NCBI GenBank assembly: GCA_030789695.1
Contig: CM061140.1
Span: 170,462,319 to 170,526,318, forward strand
Length of the DNA stretch: 64,000 nt
Direction: 5' to 3'
Origin: Scilla litardierei
Lineage: Eukaryota; Streptophyta; Magnoliopsida; Asparagales; Asparagaceae
The position numbers and the translations under genes are program-made. Positions 1 to 11,704 of this stretch are shown in pieces; position 1 is the first letter of the stretch, and the number at the start of each line of letters is the position of its first letter. Under the pieces are notes generated by a model. It saw only the letters and a list, made by a program, of their open reading frames with translations. It ran no database searches and was not told the DNA's origin.

Positions 1-44
1 CCAATTGTATGGGGATTTGGGAGAATCGGTCTACATTCCTTATA

Positions 45-1393
45 CGCCCCCGCAAACTGAGCAGCAGAAATGACGAACAGTTTAGAACGTAGCTGTTGAA
101 AACGAACGGCGGAAAGACTCTTTCTAAAGATGTCGGCCGGGTTGTCCCCGGTGGAAATATGCTGAACATAAAGTTTGTTCGCCTGAACTTGCTCCCAAAT
201 GAAGTGGTAGTCAACCGTGAAGTGCTTGGTCCTAGAATGGAATACCGGGTTGGCAGAGAGAGATGGCCGACTTATTATCATAAAGGAGAAGCGGCTTATC
301 TTGAAGCGGGATTTGAAGGTCGAAGAGTAATAGTTTCAGCCAAATCAGCTCCTTAGCAGTGAGCGACAAGGAGCGGCACTCAGATTCCGTAGAGCTGTGG
401 GCAATGGAAGATTGTTTCTTAGCACTCCAGGTGATGATGTTTTTTCCAAGTAAGACACAAAATCCAGTAATTAATCGCCGATCTGTTGGATCGCCGGCCC
501 AATCGGCATCAGAATAACCCATGAGGGAAAGAGGACCCGGACGAAGAAATAACCCATGAGTCGGTGTGATGTGAAGGTAGCGAAGAATTCACTTGGCTGC
601 AGTGAGATGAGACTCGCGAGGTGCGTGAAGAAATTGGCAGACTCGATTTACAGAGTAAGAGATGTCAGGGCGAGTCAATGTTAGGTATTGAAGAGCACCA
701 ACCAGACTGCGATAGTAGAAACCATCAGCGAGCAGCGGGTCAGAGGCATGGTCCGGTAACTTTGAAGCGACTGGAGTGCGGCTCGACTTACAGTCGGATA
801 GTCCGGCCTTATGAAGAAGATCCTTTGTGTACTTCGTTTGATGAATGAAGCAACCATTCTGTCTGCGATCAATTTCTCGCCCCAAGAAGTAGGATAGCTC
901 GCCAAGATCTTTGAGTGCAAATTCAAGGGATAAAATGCCCATAAAGTGACCTATGAACCCGGCAGAAGAACCCGTGATAAGTATGTCATCCACATAGAGA
1001 AGAATAACCGTCTTGTGTCCGCCTGAGTTGCGAATGAACAGAGATGAGTCGGTGTGACTCGGCAGGAAGCCATGGTGAAGGAGAAACTGGGAGAACCGAG
1101 CATACCATTAGCGAGGAGCCTGTTTTAGCCCATACAAGGCCTTTTGTAGTTTGCAACATGGTGAGGAAGAGATGGATCTTGGAAGCCAGGTGGTTGCACC
1201 ATGTAAAGGTCCTCCGTAATATGATCGTGGAGGAAGGCATTGGAGAATTCAAGTTGTCGGATTGACCAGCCAAAGTGGAGAGCAATGGTAATGAGCAAGT
1301 GGATAGAGCCGTGTTTGACAACATGACTGAACGTCTCGGAGTAATCTAACCCTTCCTATTGATGAAAACCCTTAGCTACCAGGCGATGAGATA
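45..1393 (-). pseudogene. Copia pol remnant (reverse transcriptase + RNase H)
   Basis: Minus-strand translation gives, in order, an RT start of the LVAKGFHQ type near 1390, the Copia signature YGLKQAP-like near 1110-1130, the catalytic YVDD box near 975-1000, SYFLGREI near 880, the LTRPDISYSVN segment near 640, and an RNase H part with SDADWAGDP near 500 and STESECRSL near 390. It ends around 45 with the HFIWEQVQ-like tail. The frame is broken at least twice (near 990 and 550) and there is an in-frame stop close to the RT start, so this is dead. Gag, protease and integrase are absent and no LTR can be assigned. The family is clear (Ty1/Copia); the lineage is not. Confidence 0.85.
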
Positions 1394-1439
1394 GAGAGTG
1401 TAGGGTGGGGGAGAGGTGATGAGATAGAGAGTTGTTGTA

Positions 1440-1733
1440 CTTGGGGTTTACTTTTGGGGTAGAACTGAGATGGTGTATTACTTATTGCAGTATGTACATG
1501 TGGATGATGTCCTTTTAGTGTTGTGCTCTGGTTGGTGTTGTTGTTATTCTGTATTGTTCACTAGTTAATTGTTCTATGTGTTGGTTGTGGGAATACTACA
1601 GGTATTACCCTAGCAGTGCGCAGTGGACCTACTTGTGTTTGTAATTTTGTATTTCCTTCGTAGCACCTGCCTCTTTGGGAATACCTGATACGGATTCGTA
1701 CTTATCTGGTATCCTGGGGAGCGGGGCATTACA
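1440..1733 (+). repeat. LTR-end-like debris
   Basis: T/G-rich non-coding sequence ending in GGGGCATTACA at about 1733. That terminus resembles the 3' end of Del/Tekay-type Gypsy LTRs, and the solo LTR at 36724-39111 ends comparably in GGGGCGTGACA. No 5' end, TSD or partner was found, so this is only a tentative LTR fragment. Confidence 0.3.
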
Positions 1734-1925
1734 AGATCCTTACATGATTTAGTTCGTTGAATAGGGACACACCCGGAGGTATGGATCTCATTGGTTTGGT
1801 AACTATTAACCGCAGATCCTTACATGATTTGGTTCGTTGAATGGGGACACACCCGGCAATGAATGCGGGTGATACAATTCCGATTGTAGCGGGATTTAGG
1901 AGAATCGGTCTACATTCCTTATATG
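1733..1925. repeat. Short direct repeats at truncated LTR junction
   Basis: A segment of about 44 bp beginning AGATCCTTACATGATT and ending GGACACACCCGG occurs at 1733-1775 and again at 1815-1857 with two or three differences. The following stretch, including GAGAATCGGTCTACATTCC at about 1900, is also present at positions 1-45 of the window. The same repeat therefore brackets the Copia remnant and LTR debris between them. The repeat is real; its origin is unknown. Confidence 0.6.
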
Positions 1926-2159
1926 AACCAGGGTACATCTTTTGTTTGCGTTGTTCTTATCTCTGTGTTGTGTTTATTTCGTGTGCTCATTTCCGATGCA
2001 TACTATTGCTTGAGATAAATATTGTTGATAAAGTTTAAATTAAGTAACTTCAATTGTAAACTTATGTAGATTATCTAGAGAAATTTTTATACACTAATCA
2101 CCACCCTCTAGTGTCTATTTACCATCTACAAGATCACAACACGTGGTGTCAGAGCTTGG
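1926..2159 (+). repeat. 5' LTR stub (1926-2130) and PBS (2144-2159) of the SIRE-like Copia
   Basis: Homologous to the end of the 3' LTR at 35741-35946. It ends at CATCTACA (2130), followed by 13 bp and the PBS TGGTGTCAGAGCTTGG. About 1.0 kb of the LTR is missing on its left side. Confidence 0.75.
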
Positions 2160-2410
2160 TTAAAGGATGGTGTCAACAAGTGACATGTGTTCTGGTGATA
2201 ATCCATCGAGACCCCAATAACTGACAACATGCCCTATGGTCAATGGAAGAACCGAATCAAATCCATTGATCATGATATGTTGAATCTTATGTAAAAACAT
2301 TATTACAAATCCACAAGACGCATCTCCAAATAGTCAAATAAAGAGAAAATAATGGACACTCTTCATAATGAGGTAATGAAAATTTTGATTTCCTCTTTAT
2401 CTGAAATTTT

Positions 2411-2770
2411 TTGAGTTATGTGTTAGAAGCTTCTAATGCAAATCAAATATGGCACATGCTTGATGGTTTTGCGGAATCCAACAATATCTCAACTTCAACT
2501 GATGAAGAAGAGAAACAACCAAGGGAAAGGGCTACGATGTGCTTTATAGCACAAGAAGATAATGATGGGGTAAACTCTACCTCCAATGATGTTTTGCTCA
2601 AAGATTATGAATTATTGCAAAATAAATATAAATCTTGGGAGCATGATTATGATAAGTTAAAAAATGAGCATGATACTATATTGCTTGATCATGAATACTT
2701 AAAAAGTAAATATGATACTTTGATGCGCGATCTTGACATTTTGAATAGTGAGCATAGTGATGAGTGGTTT
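2411..2770 (+). pseudogene. Copia gag C-terminal fragment
   Basis: Open reading gives about 120 residues containing the ATMCFIAQED segment, which resembles the C-terminal gag linker of SIRE/Maximus Copia elements. It is followed by a charged, heptad-like helical stretch (LLKDYELLQNKYKSW, then further KYD-L repeats), probably coiled coil. The zinc knuckle expected upstream is not visible. The frame runs into a TA microsatellite near 2765 and then into unrelated inserted DNA; later pieces of the same gag lie at 4438-4538 and after 30636. This is non-functional. Confidence 0.6.
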
Positions 2771-2792
2771 ATATATATATGTATATATATAG
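2764..2792. repeat. TA/TG microsatellite
   Basis: TTATATATATATGTATATATATAG. It marks the junction between the gag fragment and the inserted LTR-like segment. Similar TA tracts flank the inverted-repeat element at 31033-34082. Confidence 0.85.
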
Positions 2793-4437
2793 CACTCATT
2801 TCATGCATGTTATACTTTATTTTATTCTCCGTTCCATCCCATTCTCCCCGCTTTTGTTTCTTTTTTACTTTTTGGGCCCACTTTGGGATTTCAGGTTAAA
2901 ATGAATGAAATAATGACCTCAGAGCATGAAAAAGGCGAGAAAGTGCGAGAAAAGTGAAGAATGGGAGCTCAAAGCATGCAAGGGAAGGAAGAAGAGCAAG
3001 ACACACGCCACCATGTGGAATTCCACGCGGTCGCGTATCCAGGACACCCCAACTGCCCAGATATGTAATCGACACGGTCATGTAGTGAAACTCCAAACGG
3101 TCGCGTCTCTGTGAAGAGATGAGAAGAAATACCAAAACGACGCGGTCGTTTGGTGAACGATGTGACCGCATCGTGACAAGAGAAGACCAAACCAAATTGT
3201 CGCTTTACGCGACCATTTCACTGAAGATTCGAAGACCCAGAGCATCAAACAACATGGTCGCGTGGTTATTCACGCGGTAGCGTCGCTGATGACTTTTGAA
3301 GCCTAACTTGCACATCTTGTACGATGCGACAGTGTTGTATTCAATGCAGTCACGTCCTTTTGGGGCCCCTATTTTTGCGGGCACCACCAGTGGCAATTTG
3401 GGACTTTTTCTGGGTACCTTTTGGGTGGTATAAATAGTTTTCTGTATCCCTTGCACCTGAGGACGCCTGTTATTCTATTTTTAGTGCTTTTGTAGAGGAT
3501 ATTCAGGTGTAATCTTTTAATACTCTTTTACACTTTTGATTGTTCTTTTGGTTGTTTCTATTTTTGACTCTAGTTTTGATAATAGAATCTATTTCCTTAA
3601 TCTGATGTTATTGTGGATCCTATTACGGCGACATTCTGTGCTAATTCTATTGCCATGGCTATTAGATTTGTGCTATTGATTGTGTTTATATCCATGGATT
3701 ATGAGTAGTTCATTATCTAGGGCCATGGGTTAAACCCCATTGGATTGGGGTATTGAGTGATGAAACATTGATTAATTGTTGGATAATTGGTGATCTGGGG
3801 GTATGTTAGGATTATCAAGGTATAGTGGCATCCTCCCTTGTGGTCAATTAGATTAGCCGTCGGCGAGAGTCGGGACTAATTTAGGGTTTCCAATCCATAC
3901 TATCGATGCAGCTAAGGAGAGTAAGGCATCGATTAGAGCCCTCCTAACATAGATCCAATCCTAATCCATGAGAGTAGCATGGAGGAAGATCAAGGATATT
4001 CGTTGGACGTAATGCACCTAACGTTTACCGATGCATCGGCAAGAGTCGACATCGATATAGGTTAGATAGCCCTATCATAGCATCACGAAAGTGGAGGGTA
4101 GGGATAACATAAGGGAATATCATATCATGCATCACAAGAGTGGGGGATAGGAGAATGACCTTAGGTTAGACGACCTCTTCCGAGTCCCATGAATCCAACG
4201 ATTAGTTAATATTTAATTCAATCATAACCTCAATTCAATGGTGGGGAGGCCTAGGCCCTAGAGCTTTTATTATTGATATTTTCTCATACTCTTCATCATA
4301 ACCACATATTGATCGCGTAGCTTTTGAACTTAGAGAGAAATTAGTATTCAACGACTGCCTCCCTAAGGATGACCCGTTCGTGCTACAACCTCACCGTGCA
4401 CTTGCAGTTAACACATTACAAATCATCGAGAACACAT
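2780..4437 (+). mobile_element. Probable solo LTR of a Gypsy (Athila-like) element, approximate bounds
   Basis: About 1.65 kb without coding capacity interrupts the gag reading of the SIRE-like element. It has a U3-like part with repeated ACGCGGTCGCGT-type motifs (3025-3300), a possible TATA (GGTATAAATAG at about 3428), and a long leader with repeated TCGGCGAGAGTCGG-like words. It ends in GTGCACTTGCAGTTAACAC (4394-4412), the same style as the Athila LTR end at 18500-18530. Exact ends and TSD are obscured by the TA tract on the left, so the solo-LTR call is inference. Confidence 0.5.
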
Positions 4438-4538
4438 ATCATTTGTATTTCTAATTTGAATGAAGCGAATGTATTGATTGATAAACTTAGAATTGATAAT
4501 ATTTTGCTCATGGATGATTTTAATTCTCATATCGATAT
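4438..4538 (+). pseudogene. Copia gag fragment upstream of the Tat-like insertion
   Basis: A short open stretch with the ISNLNEANVLIDKLRIDN helical repeat resumes the gag coil of the SIRE-like element. It stops at the TSD GATAT (4534-4538), where the Tat-like element inserted. The continuation is at 30636 on the far side. Confidence 0.5.
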
Positions 4539-5630
4539 TGATAGGACTATTTTGACCGAGCCCGGAAGAGCCAGGTCAACTACGACCAGTCAACCGGCCT
4601 ATTACGACCTTGGGCTCCGGTCCAAGGATCTCACGGACGGGTCGCGCTTCTCTACCCAAGACAAAGGCCCAACTGACTGCCCACTTCAATAGTGGAGAAA
4701 AATATGGCCCAACTTAATGGCCATCACTCTCTAGCCATCATGGCTCACTAATTATGACCCGGCTTAATGTCCATCATTCCCTAGCCATCATGGCTCGCCA
4801 AATATGGCAACCGCCAAAGGCCATCACTCCAGCCATCATGGCCGCTTTTATGGCATTCTTCCCCTCATCAAGACGGGTACAATTAGTGGGGGTCAATGCT
4901 CCCCACGCAGCACGCTCCCATGAATGACGGCAACAATGGCCCATTATCGCAGGGGGGCTCAAGTATATGAAGGAGAGGATGCGTCATAGAAGAGGAGGTT
5001 GGATCTTCGTGATCTGCAACAATGGTATCATATACTAACACTCTTACACCTTCTTCCACCTAAAATATTCTTCCTCCAGAGCTCGGCCCGAGGACTCAGG
5101 TATCGTCCTCTCCGCGAGCCATACTCGATCCCACCGAACACATATGAGACCAGATCTGACTTTGGCATCGGAGGGGAATTAGTCGGAACCAAGGTCCGAC
5201 CCCCCTGACGAGCTCTTCGTCTATTCAGGCCCAGGAGATCCAGCGACGCTAAGGCTACCCCGCAGCGTCCTCCCAACCGAAGCCGAGCGCCCTCGTCCTC
5301 GAGTACGCTTGTCTCCAGCACCAGGAGGCCATCGCTCTGCCGAGGCTACCCTTCGGCGGGCCGATGCGAAGATCCACGCGTCCCTCACCGAGCGACCCCG
5401 CCTTCAACCGATCTCGGAGGTTGTCATCCCGCCGAGGCTACCCCTCGGCCTGTTGAAGAACGGAACCGCGCCTTCCCGCTCAAGCGAACACGCCATTGGC
5501 CGACCCCTTGGGTCATCTCCGTCTCACGTGACAGCCATGACAACACGGGGGTCCTGCATGTCCCCTTTGACTGCATTGACCCCGCACCCTCCATACCATC
5601 GATTTGCGGGTGAAAATTCACCTGTAAACA
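4539..5630 (+). repeat. 5' LTR of the Tat-like element
   Basis: Starts TG and ends CA, 1092 bp. It contains repeated CCATCATGGC-type words at 4720-4850 and a TATA-like AAGTATATGAA at 4961. It is followed directly by the PBS at 5632-5652. The 3' copy is longer (1141 bp), mainly because the 29700-29800 part carries an extra copy of the CTAGCCATCATGGC repeat. Confidence 0.9.
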
Positions 5631-8076
5631 TTTGGCGTCGTCTGTGGGAACCAGTCAACACCTACGTCAATATACACACGACAATGGCTCGTTCTACCAT
5701 CTCTTTCTCTATTTTAAAGAAGGATTACTATACCTGACTAAGCTAACATTTCATCGACCAATGCATCAGTGTATTTGATCAGCCTCTCTTCCACTTTATG
5801 TTTACTAAAGTGAACATGCATTCATGTGCTCAGCATAACGGACCCCCATAAGTTGATCAAAATGTGAAGATCGCTCGACGAATACACCGCCGCCCATTCG
5901 ATGATGGCCTTCGATGGGGTCCAGGCGACCGACGCCCACCTCTTGATCTTCGACGACTTCATCGCCATCAGCACTACCTACAGCGTTCCTCTGAATCTCA
6001 TTTTGATCCCAAAAATATTTTACCACATAATATCCTTCGATTTAATCGTTGGGACTATTGTGTTTCTTTAAACTGTTCATTCCTTGGGACAGGAGAAATA
6101 AATCAACTCACTGGATGGTTTGACCAAACACTCTGTTCAATTGATCAGCGGCCACCGGGAGAAGGGTCATCATGATCGGAAGGCTAGAGTGCCATAGCTC
6201 GATCATCGGAATTTCTCCAGGAGCCGAGCTCGAGCCTCGAAGAGTCGATGGCAGCTCACGCGACCTACCTTTGGGTCGACGCCGTCCCACCGACCAAGAA
6301 GTCCACCGACGATGACCATCTCCGACAGAGGACAAAGCTTCCCGCCGTTGATTCGAATGGAAACGAAGCACCACACTGAAGATCCAGCAGAGGAGGAATC
6401 TTTTCAGCAGTGAAGGCGTTCCAAGGAATCATCTCGGTGATGGAAGAAAAGTCTCATTGCGAGCCATTGATCATCTGCAAATAATGGCTCTGCCATTTGC
6501 ATCGATCTGAGCACTGCTCCATCATTGGCATCGCTCGGTAAGGAAGGTCCATTGGAGAATCAGTCCATCGTTCGACCTGGGCTGTCGCGTTGCATCGGAA
6601 AGCGACCTGAAGCAGCCGTGTCCCATTCAGGCTGGATCCAGGCTACCAGAGGATGATCTGAGATTCTGATCGTCATTCGACTTTCACCAGGGTTCAACCC
6701 AAGCATCTGAGCTCTAATTCGGCCTGGAACTAGGTCGCCATCAGATCCGGTGCAACTTCCGAGCAAGAGCGGTGGATCGAGCTCCCCTTGCACTGATCGA
6801 CTGGGATCAACACACCCCGAGCGACGATCGAACACCAGAGGAGACCGTCGATCAGTCGATCAACCCCGAGGGAGCTCCGATCCATCTCCGACGACCTAAC
6901 TCCACTGCTGATCCATCGACGGAGTTCCCATCGTCACCTAGCGAAGGGGGATAATCCAGATCGAGGCATTCTTCGACGAAGATCAAACCGCCCCTGCCCT
7001 ATTTGACGGAGATCGGAGCGCCACGCCTCGGTCCCACATTTTCTCCGACGAAGCGAAAGCAGAGCGCCATGCCTCGGTCCCATGTCAGCTCTGACGAAGC
7101 AGCCCCTGGTGGAGATGCGGGGTATTATTGCCGTATCCCCTGGTGGAGATGCGGGCGGCACACCCTCTAGAGATCTCCAGTCATAAAAGGCACTAAAAGA
7201 TCTCCACATGGCCAATCAAGCTCCAGCGAGGGTTTCATCTCCAAGCTCCGATCTAAGGCTCCAGTTGAAGATCAGGGCTCCTCGGATCGTAGAAGCGAGC
7301 TTCGGTTGAAGCACGGAGGCTCATCGACCCGAAGAGGCGAGCTCAGGTGGAAGCCCATAAGCTGTCGACGCAATTTCCGACCTACCTGAGTTCCTTCACC
7401 TCGTCGGCGACCCATCCAAACCGTCGGGCATCGCCGACAACCCATCTGAGCTCCTTATCCGCGTCAACGACCAGTCAGAGCAACTGATCCTCATCGATAA
7501 CCAAGGGAAATATTCGATCGAAGCAGGACGAGCACCGACAACACCCAAGATCCGAAACTCCACCGGAGCTCCGGCCGGCTTGGACGAAGCTGGGCAACCC
7601 CCAACGATCGAAGAGCTCGCCTGAGCATTGGGGTTGCTGCAACAGGAGGGATCATCGAGTTCCGACTCGGAGGCGACAACAACCCGCCACCGATGATCCG
7701 ACCCAAGGGATCGTACATCTTCAACTCAGAGATATCATCAATCATGTCCGAGCCCTCCACGACTCGTTGCGGCAGACATGAGTCGCTTAGCCTCTCACGA
7801 GCTCACCATGTCACGACGATGGTGTAGACGAAGGGCCCAACCGATTCGGCCTCATTGACAGATTTCAGATCTCGACGAGGCTCGACCCTCGTCGTCGAGC
7901 CTCGGGGATGCACGACCATCATCTATAGATCTCAATGAAGCTCGACCACCGGAGCTCGATCAAAGCCATCATGAAGCATATCTGAATCTCCACTGAGCTC
8001 CAACCAACGAAGTCGAACGGCAACAAAGCTCGTCAAACAAATTGAGCTCCGACCAATGGTGGCTCGAACGACGACA
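5631..8076 (+). other. Non-coding internal leader of the Tat-like element
   Basis: About 2.4 kb rich in GATCGA, CTCGAC and GACGAAGC words, with partial repeats such as CCTCGGTCCCA-T (7030, 7072) and CCCCTGGTGGAGATGCGG (7101, 7136). Reading frames are short and overlap on both strands without any recognisable domain. It starts with the PBS. I see no gene in it. Confidence 0.6.
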
Positions 8077-8081
8077 AAACT

Positions 8082-9690
8082 TGTAATGCCCTGATAGCTA
8101 CTGCACAAGTACTAGAGGGGGGTGAATAGTACTTTAAAATAATCAAGAGTATAATTCCTAATAATTGTGCAAACACTAACAACAATGCAGAATGAAAATT
8201 GACAACAATAAAATCCAACGCAAACACGCGATGTAACGGGTTCGGATCCACCCAAGTCTCCCCGACTTGTTCCCGTTGATCCTACGTCCCAGACACCCGG
8301 ATCCCCTCCGGCCACTTGAGTTAGAATCATCTAACACAAGTTTGCACTATGAAATTCTTGTAGAAAACTTCTACAAGATCAAATCATACACAAATCGAAA
8401 ACGTGACTCCCACAAATCGGGATCACGATCTTCTCTCACAACCGAGAAATAAACTGAAATATCAATTTAAATGAAACAATAAAACACTTACCAAAACCCG
8501 ATGCCTTGAGTAAAACTTACTGATTTTAGGGCAAGAAGGATTTTGAGGAAGAAGATAGCACCAAACCATAGCTCCACCAAGATGAACAGCAATAGATGGC
8601 TAGGTTGAAGTTGGTGACTTGGATTCAAGCTCTTAGCTTGAGTAGTCACAATGAATGAGAATCTCTCTTGAGGAAATTAGAGTGAGGGAGAGATTATTGT
8701 GAGAAGAGAGAGCTTAGAAATAAGAGTTTAATGCTTTCTCTTTGATTCTCTAAATCTCAATAATGGCAGCCTTGCATGCATGCAACAAGCTCATCAAGTT
8801 TATATAGAAGAGAGAAAAGAGTTCAGCAAAAATCGTGGCATTAAATGCCCAACGGATTTATTTCTGAAGCTGCTTAATCGGTCTAAGAAGGATCACTGAC
8901 CGATTAGTTTCGCAACTAGTCGGTCGGTGAACCTTCTTGGACCGACTAGATGGTTGACAGCAAAGATAGTGAAATCAAGAGATAGAACTAGTCGGTCTAA
9001 GAAGAGACACCAACCGACTAGTTTGACAACTAGTCGGTCGGTGAACCTTCTTGGACATACTAATTGATCAACAGTAAATGAGCTGAATTTCACAAGGAAA
9101 ACTAGTCGGTCTACGAAGGATTGCCAACTGACTAATTTGACAACTAGTCGGTCGGTGAACGTTCTTTGACAGACTAACTTGTCAACAGTAGCTAGGCTGA
9201 GTTGAACAAGGAGAACTAGTCGGTTCAAGAAGGATTTCCAACCGACTAGATTGTCATCTAGTCGGTTGGTTCTTCTTCTTGAACCAACTAAGATGCATAA
9301 GAAGCCGTGAAATGAAGTGATAAGCTTCGGGAAAGTTTCTAATGGCTTCTAAGACAATCCTAGATCTAAGATATGAGCGTTATGAAGATAGTTAAGCAAA
9401 TCCTACTCAAGGCTTAACATTCTATACGATGAAGCTAGAAGACAATAAAATAAACATGACGAACCGTCTTTAAAGCTTCAATCCGAATCTCTAGACTTCA
9501 TTGATAACTCCTTGAGCTTCAACGAAGCTTCAGACACAACGATCACGCGTTTTAAGAAGTCTTGGGACATCGATTGAGATGTACAAAGTAGTTTGGCGAC
9601 GATCTCCATAACTGCGCTCAAAGAGAATTAGTTCACGATATTTATGTTTGTTCATCATCAAAACCAAATCCGGGGAATCAATACTCAACA
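8082..9690 (-). mobile_element. Solo LTR of a SIRE-like Copia element
   Basis: On the minus strand it begins TGTTGAGTATTGATT, followed soon by TTTTGATGATGAAC, which is typical of SIRE-type LTR starts. It ends GGGCATTACA. The plus strand shows the CTAGAGGGGGGTGAATAG motif common to these LTRs at 8112. It is bracketed by the TSD AAACT (8077-8081 and 9691-9695) inside the Tat-like leader. At 1609 bp with no internal region, it is the expected product of LTR-LTR recombination. It carries the hairpin array described separately. Confidence 0.85.
8890..9296. repeat. Inverted ACTAGTCGGT repeat array in the Copia solo LTR
   Basis: Four units of about 110-120 bp. Each contains a hairpin such as CCGACTAGT-ttgaca-ACTAGTCGG (9014-9037), followed by CGGTGAACCTTCTTGGAC and a spacer. 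At 9242-9265 the last stem pair changes from T-A to A-T (CCGACTAGA/TCTAGTCGG), keeping the pairing. At 8899 and 9129 one arm has diverged. Confidence 0.85.
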
Positions 9691-9858
9691 AAACTCCCCA
9701 GCTTCGATCAACTAAGAATGAAGTTCCCCGGTTTCATAGCAAATACATCAGCTAAGAATCGAGCCCACTGGTGCTCGACACTGGCGGAAGCCTGCGAGGA
9801 GTTCGTCGGATCGGAGACGAAGCAGTCCTAGAGTCAGATCGGAGGCGATGCAACCCAT

Positions 9859-10020
9859 GGCATCGGATCTTCTCCGATGAAGCGACCAAAGCATTAGATC
9901 TTCTCTGATGAAGCGGCCCCGGCATTGGATCCTCTCCGACGAAGCGGCCAAAGCGTCGAATCTTCTCCGAGCAGTCTACCCAAGAGTCAGATCATCTTCG
10001 ATGATTCTACCGAGCTCTCT
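9859..10020. repeat. Tandem repeats of about 31 bp in the Tat-like leader
   Basis: Five imperfect units of the form CATCGGATCTTCTCCGATGA followed by AGCGNCCNNAG. The CGGATCTTCTCCG part can itself fold. The array stops just before the TR-GAG insertion site (TSD GCAAG, 10023-10027). Confidence 0.75.
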
Positions 10021-10027
10021 TCGCAAG

Positions 10028-11535
10028 TGATTCGGGATATAAATTGCTTGTTCCCCCCCCCCATTTTCGGGCATTTTATGTGTATAACATGTTAAATTTG
10101 GCTTTAATACGGGCGTATTTGTGATATTGTGTATTATTGAAGCCTATTCGTATTTTATACATAAAATGTGGTTTTTGTGAGCTAATTTTTGCTTCTCGTA
10201 TTTTTCAGGTACTCCTGGGATTTTTCTGGATTTTCTGGAATTTTTCCAGAATTTTTGGAAATTTCTGGGTATTTTTGGTGATTTATGGAAGCATGAGAAG
10301 CAATTTCTAAGAGTTTCTGGATTTTTAGAAAATAAAAAAAATAAAAAAATAAAAAAATATATATAAGCCCACTTATGCGGGCCGGCCCACTGGCCGGCCC
10401 GCGTTGCCGCTGCCGCTGTAATCAGAAAAAAAAATAGTTTTTTTTAAATGATCTACGGGCCGCTGGCCCGCTCGAATTTTTCGAGCGGGCGGCCCGCTCG
10501 GAAAATTTGAGCGGGCCCCGCCCGAATAAAGCGCAGGCGTGCGCTGGCTTGGAGTGGGGCCCGCCCGCTGATGCGGGCGGGTTTGGGTCCGGTTTTTGCG
10601 GGTCGGATCCGACCCGATCCGACCCGCAATCACTTATTTGGGGCTGCCTGTGCGATTTTGAAGGGTTAGCTCGGTTTTGGGGTTTTGGCTGCGGTTTTAG
10701 GGCGATTTTGAGGGTTTGGATGGGGGTCTTCTTCCCCAAAGGCTAGGGAGAAGCTTGGAGGCCATTGGTGGAGCTTGGAGAGCTTGGAGGAGGAGCAAAT
10801 AGGTGGAAGGAAGGCTTTACCCTAGGGAGATCTTGGGTGATATCTCTCTAACCCCTTTTGTATTTTGCATCTCTCAATTTGTAATGGATATTGAGTTAAT
10901 TTTGAATGAAAATTCAAACTTTTCTTTCATGATGATTGAGTAGTGTAAATTGCTTGGGTTGTGAATCATTGGGTTGGTTGTTAATTGTAGCCCTAATTTC
11001 CCTCTTGCCAAATTTTGAATGTTAATGTTGGATGTTTCATTAGGCACAATTTAATTGGCTAAGTCCCGAGAGGGCAAATTTGAGAAAAATCCATGTGCTT
11101 AATTTGGTTAGTGCCTTGATAATATTTCCATCCCGATTGCAAAATTGTTGTGTTTTAAAAGCTAAATATTCCGATTGGGCTTCCTTAGCCGGATGACCGA
11201 TTGTGTTATATGTGGTAAGTAGGACTTGATTAACGCCAATTTTAATGATCCCACAACCCATGCTCTCTCTCCTAGCCATCCTAAACTCCACCTTTGGCTC
11301 TCTAACCCTAGCCACTTAGGTTAGATTTTTCATTTCACCACGCTTTTTCCTCCACCCATCCACCGTTAGCGAGTTAGTTGTAAAACACTATTATTTTCTT
11401 TATCGATCAGATTTTGTGAACGTAGAACGAATTGTCCCTGTGATCCGACCCGGTACTCACCGGTTATTTTTATTGCATTGACACTCCTACGCTTGGGAGC
11501 GGAAGGCGTGCACTTGCGCGTTTCTGGGTCAACCA
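10028..11535 (+). repeat. 5' LTR of the TR-GAG element
   Basis: 1508 bp, TG...CA. A TATA box TATATATAAG lies at 10358-10367, so transcription should start near 10390-10400. The predicted transcript start is followed at once by a cluster of GC-rich hairpins (10377-10627). A poly-C run of ten lies at 10054. The 3' copy at 14544-16053 differs by only a few small changes. Confidence 0.92.
10377..10627 (+). promoter_or_regulatory. Cluster of five GC-rich hairpins at the start of the LTR transcript
   Basis: Perfect stems read directly: 10377-10402 (11 bp, loop CACT), 10466-10490 (11 bp, loop TTT), 10491-10517 (9 bp), 10560-10581 (9 bp, loop TGAT) and 10598-10627 (11 bp). They lie just downstream of the TATA box, so they would be in the R/U5 leader RNA. 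In the 3' LTR the second and third hairpins are kept although the bases between them differ (GGCGGCC versus GGCTTCGCC). A structured leader or dimerisation role is inference. Confidence 0.7.
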
Positions 11536-11536
11536 A

Positions 11537-11555
11537 TTGGCGCCGTTGCCGGGGA
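11537..11555 (+). other. Primer-binding site, Athila type
   Basis: TTGGCGCCGTTGCCGGGGA lies one base after the LTR end. The same 19-mer follows the Athila LTR at 18569, showing that both elements use the same primer tRNA class. Confidence 0.9.
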
Positions 11556-11704
11556 CAACGGTTTCTATTATTAGCAATTTTTGATTGATTTTGAAATTTT
11601 TAGTGTGATACTTCTATCTTTTAGTGTGTGTCTTTTCGTTTATTTATTTTCCTTTTATTGAGTCTTTTGGTTGTTATTTTCATTTTCTTGGAAATTTTTT
11701 TACC

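Noticed and set aside
5309..5737. 142-residue frame at the LTR end of the Tat-like element (and its 3' relative at 30144-30502)
   Set aside because: Non-homologous frames in the two LTRs; GC-rich LTR sequence without domain.
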